DNA from: JBLNCE01 sp050260415
GTDB lineage: Bacteria; Bacillota; UBA4882; JAAYXC01
Direction of reading: 5' to 3'
Assembly (NCBI GenBank): GCA_050260415.1
Contig: JBLNCE010000149.1
Coordinates: 1-51,227 of the forward strand
DNA: 51,227 nt
Below, in pieces: positions 46,682 through 51,227 of the stretch. Position 1 is the first letter of the stretch, and each line of letters starts with the position of its first letter. The notes under the pieces were generated by a model, which ran no database searches, had not been told where the DNA came from, and was given only the letters and a program-made list of their open reading frames with translations. Position numbers and translations under genes: made by a program.

Positions 46682-49600
46682 GTGGGAAAATGCCAGGCAA
46701 GGAAGTTAGTTCTCATTTTTCTACCGGCATTATTCATCCTTAGTGTTCTTCCCATCGGCGCGTCCGCGAACCTGATCGCGAACGGCGGTTTCGAGAATGT
46801 CGCCGCCGGGCAGCCGGAGATGTGGTCTCGGGACGTTTGGGTCCAAGGGGACGACGCCACCCGGTTCAGCGTGGAAACCGGCCGCGCCCACACGGGTGCC
46901 AGATGCGCGGTGATTGAAAGCTACAAGGAGAACGACGCCAAACTGGTGCAACACGTCAGGGTAAAACCGGGCACGGTCTACAAGCTGTCCTGCTGGATCA
47001 AGGCGGAAAACGCGGGGCCGGAGACCAAAGGAGCCAACATCACCGTCCTTGGCATCCTGGAGACGTCCAAAGACCTCCGGGATACGCAGGGGAAATGGGA
47101 GTATGTCGAGCTCTACGGCAGGACCGGCCCGAAACAAGAGGAGGTCTCGGTCTCGCTCAGGCTGGGCGGTTACGGCAGCCTGAACACGGGCCGCGCCTTC
47201 TTTGACGATGTCGTCATGGAGGAGGCGGACGCGCCCGCAGGCGCGACGGTCGTGAATCTCTTCGCGGCGGAACCGGCCAAACCAGTCATACCGCCGATAC
47301 AGCTTGACTTCTCCGCCTTGGCTGGAACGCCAATCCTGCTACTCATAACAGTGATGGCCGCCGCCGGATTCCTGCTCGTCTACCGGTCCTCGCTGCGGGG
47401 CGGCGCGGATGAGACGGGCGCCGATGCGCAAACATGGGCGCTCACCAATTTCTTCGCCGCCGCGCTCATCCTGCGCATGGTGCTGGCGGTCGGTTTCAAG
47501 GGCCACCCCATCGACATGGGTTGTTTCAAGGGATGGGCGGACCATGCCGCGCGCGGCCTGAGCAACTTTTACAATAGCGGCATGTTCGTGGATTATCCCC
47601 CGGGGTACATCTATGTCCTGTATCTAATCGGCAAGCTGCGGGCCCTCTTCCATCTGGGTTACGACGCGGACGCCTACCTGCTGCTCGTCAAGCTGCCCGC
47701 GATCCTGGCCGACCTGGCCGCGTCGTACATCATCTTTCGGCTGGCCGAAAAACGCCTTGGGCCGCGGGTTGCCCTGGCTCTGTCGATGCTCTATGCCTTT
47801 AACCCGGCGGTAATCGCGGATTCCGCCGCTTGGGGGCAGGTCGACGCGGTCTTCACGGTCTGCGCTTTGTTGGCGCTGCTGCTCATCGACCGGGAGAAGT
47901 TCGGCCCCGCGGGGGCGATCTATGCCGCCGCGGTCCTGATCAAGCCGCAGGCCATCCTGCTTGCCCCCGTATTCCTCTTCGCGCTGGTGTCCAAGCGGAG
48001 TTGGAAAGCCTTGGGCGAGAGCGTCCTCTGGGGGGTGGCCGTCCTCGTCCTGGCTGTTCTTCCATTCTCGGTCCGGCAGGGATTCGCCTGGGTGTTCAAG
48101 CTCTATAAGGGTACGGTGACGCAATACCCGTACGCCTCCCTGAACGCCTTCAACTTCTTCGCCCTGTTCGGCGGCAATTGGCAGAGTGAGACGAGCAAGT
48201 TCTTCCTCTTTTCATACAAGACATGGAGTACCCTCTTTATCACGGCGTCCGTCGTCTTCGCGGGCTACCTCTACTTCAAAGCCAAAGACCGTTCCCGCCT
48301 CTACTGGGCGAGTATGTTCATCATGTTCGCCATCTTCGTCCTGGCCGCCGGCATGCATGAACGTTACATGTTCCCCGCGTTTGTGCTCGCGCTCGCCGCG
48401 TACATATATGCCCGCGACCGCCGCCTGCTGTATCTATACGCCGGCATCAGTCTCGCCGGCTTCCTCAATATCGGGCACGTCTTTGTCGCCAGCCTGAAGC
48501 ATTCCTATCAAATACCGCGTTACGACGTGCTGCTGTTGTTAACGGCGCTGGCCAACGTCTTGCTGCTCGCCTACATGGTTAAAGTGGGGATCGACATCTA
48601 CGTCAAGGGGAAAACAAAACCCATCCCCGCCAGGGCGGTCCCGGATCACCGGCGGAAGCGGGCGGCCGGCGCGGCGGTTGCGGAGCGGCCGCGGGACGCC
48701 GTGTTGCCGCAGGAGCGAGAGGAACCGGAGAAGCCGGTCTACACGCGCCAAGAACGGCTGCTCGTCGGGGGTTTGACGCTGGTCTACGCGGTAATCGCGC
48801 TGATCAACCTCGGCTCGTTCAAGGCCCCGGAGACCTTCTGGCGCCCGGCAAACGCCGGGGAGGGACTCTACCTCGACCTCGGCGAGACACGAGCGCTCAG
48901 CAAGATCACTTACTTCCCCGGGCTCGGCAACGGCGCCTACCGGATCGAGTTTTCCGACGATGCGCAGTCCTGGCGCCCGGGCGGCAAGATCCAGCCGCCA
49001 AGCGTCTTTACCTGGGGCCAACTGGGATTGGGAACCCAGGCGCGCTTCGTCAAGCTGACGGCGGAACAACCCGGCGCCATGCTCAACGAGGTCGGCATCT
49101 TCGGGCCGGACGGCAGGAAACCCCTGGCGATCGAGGCGGTCACCGCCGTCAACGGCACGCAATTGACCGAAGGCGACGTCCGGAACGTGGCCGACGAGCA
49201 GGATAAGGTGGCTTATGAGCCCTCCTTCATGAACAGCATGTATTTTGACGAGATATACCATGCCAGGACCGCATACGAGCACTTGCACCGGATTGAGCCT
49301 TTCGAGTCGACCCACCCGCCGCTCGGTAAGATCCTGATCGCCCTGGGCGTTGCCGTCTTCGGCATGAATCCCTTCGGGTGGCGGATCGTCGGCACTCTGT
49401 TCGGTATTGCCCTTATCCCGCTCATGTACGTCTTTGCCAAACGCATCTTCAAGAAGACGGAGTACGCCTTCCTCGCGGCGTTCCTGATGGCCTTCGATTT
49501 CATGCACTTCACGCAGTCCAGGATCGCCACCATCGACATCTATTCCGTCTTCTTCACCATCCTCATGTATTACTTCATCTACCAGTATTATCGCCTCAAT

Positions 49601-50515
49601 TTCCACCAGCACGGGCTCAAACGGACCCTCGTCCCCCTGGGCCTGGCGGGGCTCTTCTTTGGGATCGGCGCCGCGTGCAAGTGGACTTCCGCCTATAGCG
49701 GCCTCGGCCTCGGGATCATCATCCTCATCGTGCTGTGGCAGCGTTATCTGGAGTACGCGCGGGCAAGAAAGACGCTCGCGCGGACCCGGAAGCAGACGGT
49801 GAAGCCCGCGGCCCTTGCGCAGGCGAAGCTCGTGCGGAGCCTCTTCCCGCGGTACGCTTCCTTGACAATCGTCTGGTGCCTCGTCTTCTTCATCGTGGTC
49901 CCCGTAATCATCTACGCCCTGTCCTACATCCCCTTCATGCTGGTGCCGGGTCCGGGCCACGGCCTGCCGCAGGTCGTCACCTATCAGCAGCATATGTTCA
50001 AATACCACAGTGAATTGCGGGCCACGCACCCGTTTTCCTCCACCTGGTGGGAGTGGCCCCTCATAAAGCGGCCGATCTGGTATTATCAAGGCTCCGGGGC
50101 GTATCCGGCCGGCAAGATCTCCAGCATCGTACTGTTGGGGAACCCCGCCGTCTGGTGGCTGGGGATCGTGGCGGTGTTCTTCGGCATCGCGGCCGCCCTC
50201 AAAAAGCGTGACAAGACTCTGCTCGTGATCTTCGTGGGGCTGGCCTCACAGTATCTGCCGTGGGTGCTCGTTCCCAGGCTGACGTTCATCTACCACTTCT
50301 TTACCAGCTTGCCCTTTGTCATGCTCCTGATCGCGTATCTGTTCATACAGCTCCGGGAGGAGTACCCGCGCGCCAGGCACGCGATGTACGGCTACATGGC
50401 CCTGGTCTTGCTCCTCTTCGTGATGTTCTATCCGATTCTCTCCGGGGCGCTCGTGGACCGGAACTATGTGGCCAATTTCCTGCGGTGGTTCAATAACTGG
50501 GTGTTCTTCAGTTAG
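46682..50515 (+). CDS. giant fused membrane glycosyltransferase (GT-C + PMT/GT39)
   Basis: A 1277-aa membrane protein. A signal sequence (about 1-29) is followed by a carbohydrate-binding-like beta domain (about 30-183, 'NLIANGGFENVAAGQPEMW'-type start, shortened family start of CenC-like modules). Next comes a GT-C module (about 245-640) with 'PIDMGCFKGWAD' and 'AWGQVDAVFTV', as in GT87/PIG-M-like enzymes. Then come a charged linker, a membrane helix and a discoidin-like domain (about 715-825). Last is a PMT-type GT39 module with 'YFDEIYHART' (catalytic DE, near 855) and 'THPPLGKILIAL'. GTG 46682 is chosen because AGAGGAGG precedes it and it begins the signal peptide. The second half is the firmer call. 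Confidence 0.85.
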   Translation: MGKCQARKLVLIFLPALFILSVLPIGASANLIANGGFENVAAGQPEMWSRDVWVQGDDATRFSVETGRAHTGARCAVIESYKENDAKLVQHVRVKPGTVYKLSCWIKAENAGPETKGANITVLGILETSKDLRDTQGKWEYVELYGRTGPKQEEVSVSLRLGGYGSLNTGRAFFDDVVMEEADAPAGATVVNLFAAEPAKPVIPPIQLDFSALAGTPILLLITVMAAAGFLLVYRSSLRGGADETGADAQTWALTNFFAAALILRMVLAVGFKGHPIDMGCFKGWADHAARGLSNFYNSGMFVDYPPGYIYVLYLIGKLRALFHLGYDADAYLLLVKLPAILADLAASYIIFRLAEKRLGPRVALALSMLYAFNPAVIADSAAWGQVDAVFTVCALLALLLIDREKFGPAGAIYAAAVLIKPQAILLAPVFLFALVSKRSWKALGESVLWGVAVLVLAVLPFSVRQGFAWVFKLYKGTVTQYPYASLNAFNFFALFGGNWQSETSKFFLFSYKTWSTLFITASVVFAGYLYFKAKDRSRLYWASMFIMFAIFVLAAGMHERYMFPAFVLALAAYIYARDRRLLYLYAGISLAGFLNIGHVFVASLKHSYQIPRYDVLLLLTALANVLLLAYMVKVGIDIYVKGKTKPIPARAVPDHRRKRAAGAAVAERPRDAVLPQEREEPEKPVYTRQERLLVGGLTLVYAVIALINLGSFKAPETFWRPANAGEGLYLDLGETRALSKITYFPGLGNGAYRIEFSDDAQSWRPGGKIQPPSVFTWGQLGLGTQARFVKLTAEQPGAMLNEVGIFGPDGRKPLAIEAVTAVNGTQLTEGDVRNVADEQDKVAYEPSFMNSMYFDEIYHARTAYEHLHRIEPFESTHPPLGKILIALGVAVFGMNPFGWRIVGTLFGIALIPLMYVFAKRIFKKTEYAFLAAFLMAFDFMHFTQSRIATIDIYSVFFTILMYYFIYQYYRLNFHQHGLKRTLVPLGLAGLFFGIGAACKWTSAYSGLGLGIIILIVLWQRYLEYARARKTLARTRKQTVKPAALAQAKLVRSLFPRYASLTIVWCLVFFIVVPVIIYALSYIPFMLVPGPGHGLPQVVTYQQHMFKYHSELRATHPFSSTWWEWPLIKRPIWYYQGSGAYPAGKISSIVLLGNPAVWWLGIVAVFFGIAAALKKRDKTLLVIFVGLASQYLPWVLVPRLTFIYHFFTSLPFVMLLIAYLFIQLREEYPRARHAMYGYMALVLLLFVMFYPILSGALVDRNYVANFLRWFNNWVFFS

Positions 50516-50542
50516 TTCAATCGACGGTCACGCACACATGCA

Positions 50543-50573
50543 GAGGAGCCTGTGCCGAACGCACAGGCTCCTC
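50543..50573. terminator. convergent hairpin, possible terminator
   Basis: A perfect 12-bp stem (50543-50554 with 50562-50573) and a 7-nt loop, between the + strand glycosyltransferase and the minus-strand asd. The U-tails on both strands are weak. Confidence 0.6.
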
Positions 50574-50581
50574 GCTTACTC

Positions 50582-50609
50582 TACGCCCAGGAACGAATTC
50601 CTGGGCGTA
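50582..50609. terminator. second convergent hairpin
   Basis: TACGCCCAGGAA (50582-50593), a CGAA loop, TTCCTGGGCGTA (50598-50609): a perfect 12-bp stem just inside the end of asd. AAAA follows on + and no T-run on either side, so it is probably a structural partner of the first stem and not a terminator alone. Confidence 0.5.
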
Positions 50610-50618
50610 AAAATGCGC

Positions 50619-51140
50619 CTAGATCAGCTTCTCCGCGATCTGCACGGCGTTCAAGGCGGCGCCTTTGCGGATCTGGTCCCCGACCACCCAGAGGTCGATC
50701 GTATTGGGCTGGGAGACGTCCTTGCGCACGCGGCCCACGAAGACGGGGTCCTTGGCCGCGGCGTCGATCGGCATGGGCCAGCGGTTTTGGCTGCGATCCT
50801 CGAGGACTTGCACACCTTCGGCCCGGCTGAGCACGTCATAGACCTCTTCGACGCTGGGATCCTTCTCGAACTCGATATTCAAGGCCTCGGAATGCGTCCG
50901 CGGCACGGGCACCCTGACGCAGGTGGCGGTGACCCCGATCGTCTCATCGTGAAAGATCTTGCGCGTCTCCCGGAGCATCTTCACCTCTTCCTCGCAGTAA
51001 CCGCTCTCCGTCATCGGGGAATTGTGCGGAAAGAGGTTGAAGGCATATTGATGCGGGATCACCGTGCGCTGATAGGTTCGTCCCGCCAGCACGGCCTCGG
51101 TCTCCTCCATCAACTCGCGCATGGCGGTGGCGCCGGCGCC
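50619..51140 (-). CDS. asd: aspartate-semialdehyde dehydrogenase, C-terminal part
   Basis: A partial gene on the minus strand; the visible 174 codons are the C-terminal half. The conserved 'ATCVRVPVPRTHSEALNIEF' substrate-binding region (with the Arg and His of the active site) and 'NLFPHNSPM' are present. The end reads 'GDQIRKGAALNAVQIAEKLI', typical for Asd. The coding pattern continues through 'GAGATAMREL' up to about 51140 and then is lost in poor sequence, so the N-terminal NADP domain and catalytic Cys are not seen. It makes aspartate semialdehyde for lysine, threonine, methionine and, in spore formers, dipicolinate. Confidence 0.9.
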   Translation of the reverse strand, partial: GAGATAMRELMEETEAVLAGRTYQRTVIPHQYAFNLFPHNSPMTESGYCEEEVKMLRETRKIFHDETIGVTATCVRVPVPRTHSEALNIEFEKDPSVEEVYDVLSRAEGVQVLEDRSQNRWPMPIDAAAKDPVFVGRVRKDVSQPNTIDLWVVGDQIRKGAALNAVQIAEKLI

Positions 51141-51227
51141 GCGGGGCCCCGGGGGAGGGGCGGCCCCCCCCCCCCCGGCCCCCCCCCCCCGGGGCCGCCG
51201 CCCCCGGGGGGGGGGCCAGCGGGGGGG
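51141..51227. other. low-quality G/C homopolymer end
   Basis: The last 87 bases are almost only G and C, including runs of more than ten C. They do not continue the asd reading frame. This looks like a failed contig end and not biological sequence. Confidence 0.85.

Overview
The window looks like part of the chromosome of a GC-rich, endospore-forming Clostridia-type Firmicute. A Peptococcaceae/Moorella-like lineage is my guess, not a proof. Three things support this. The left end carries spoIIIAE-AF-AG-AH, which only endospore formers have. The centre carries the Firmicute order rpmG-secE-nusG-rplKA-rplJL-rpoBC-L7Ae-rpsLG-fusA-tuf followed by the S10, spc and alpha operons. An ECF transporter module and truA come next. 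Nearly all genes are on the + strand, and TTG and GTG starts are very common, even in universal ribosomal genes. No tRNA, rRNA, CRISPR or transposase gene was seen.

Layout. 1-178: two perfect hairpins at the window edge. 179-2935: second half of the spoIIIA sporulation channel operon. 2961-4105: three unrecognised small genes, two with a membrane anchor. 4394-6660: murJ lipid II flippase and a LysE-type exporter. 6673-8285: a tandem pair of PHP-family phosphatases. 8286-9737: a leader with a strong terminator, then an MFS transporter broken by two compensating frameshifts. 9934-10221: a small orphan gene. 10233-10440: repeats and a sigma-A promoter. 10515-42655: the transcription and translation supercluster, with two L1-type leader motifs, an L10 leader, a long structured leader before rpoB and a strong promoter before the str operon. 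42652-45764: ecfA1-ecfA2-ecfT-truA. 45798-50515: a promoter, a dolichol-phosphate-mannose-synthase-like glycosyltransferase and a very large membrane protein that seems to join two GT-C glycosyltransferase modules. 50619-51140: the C-terminal end of asd on the minus strand. The last ~85 bases are G/C homopolymer and look like failed sequence.

Most interesting points. (1) The two ECF ATPases have complementary losses. EcfA1 lacks a working Walker A, Q-loop, Walker B Asp and H-loop His but keeps LSGGE and the D-loop. EcfA2 keeps the former set but has lost the LSGGQ signature and the D-loop. Together they would form one good ATP site and one dead site. (2) Up to eight intergenic gaps, mostly in the ribosomal operons, hold arrays with an exact 7-bp period, usually as facing inverted arms. 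The sequence differs from locus to locus but the period does not. (3) A lipid-linked-sugar synthase-like GT2 lies beside the fused GT-C protein, which suggests a surface or protein O-glycosylation unit. (4) EF-Tu carries a variant, longer switch I. (5) The rplL-rpoB gap holds a promoter, a 22-bp-phased direct repeat and an attenuator-like hairpin.

All calls come from reading the sequence and from knowledge of the families. No database search was possible.
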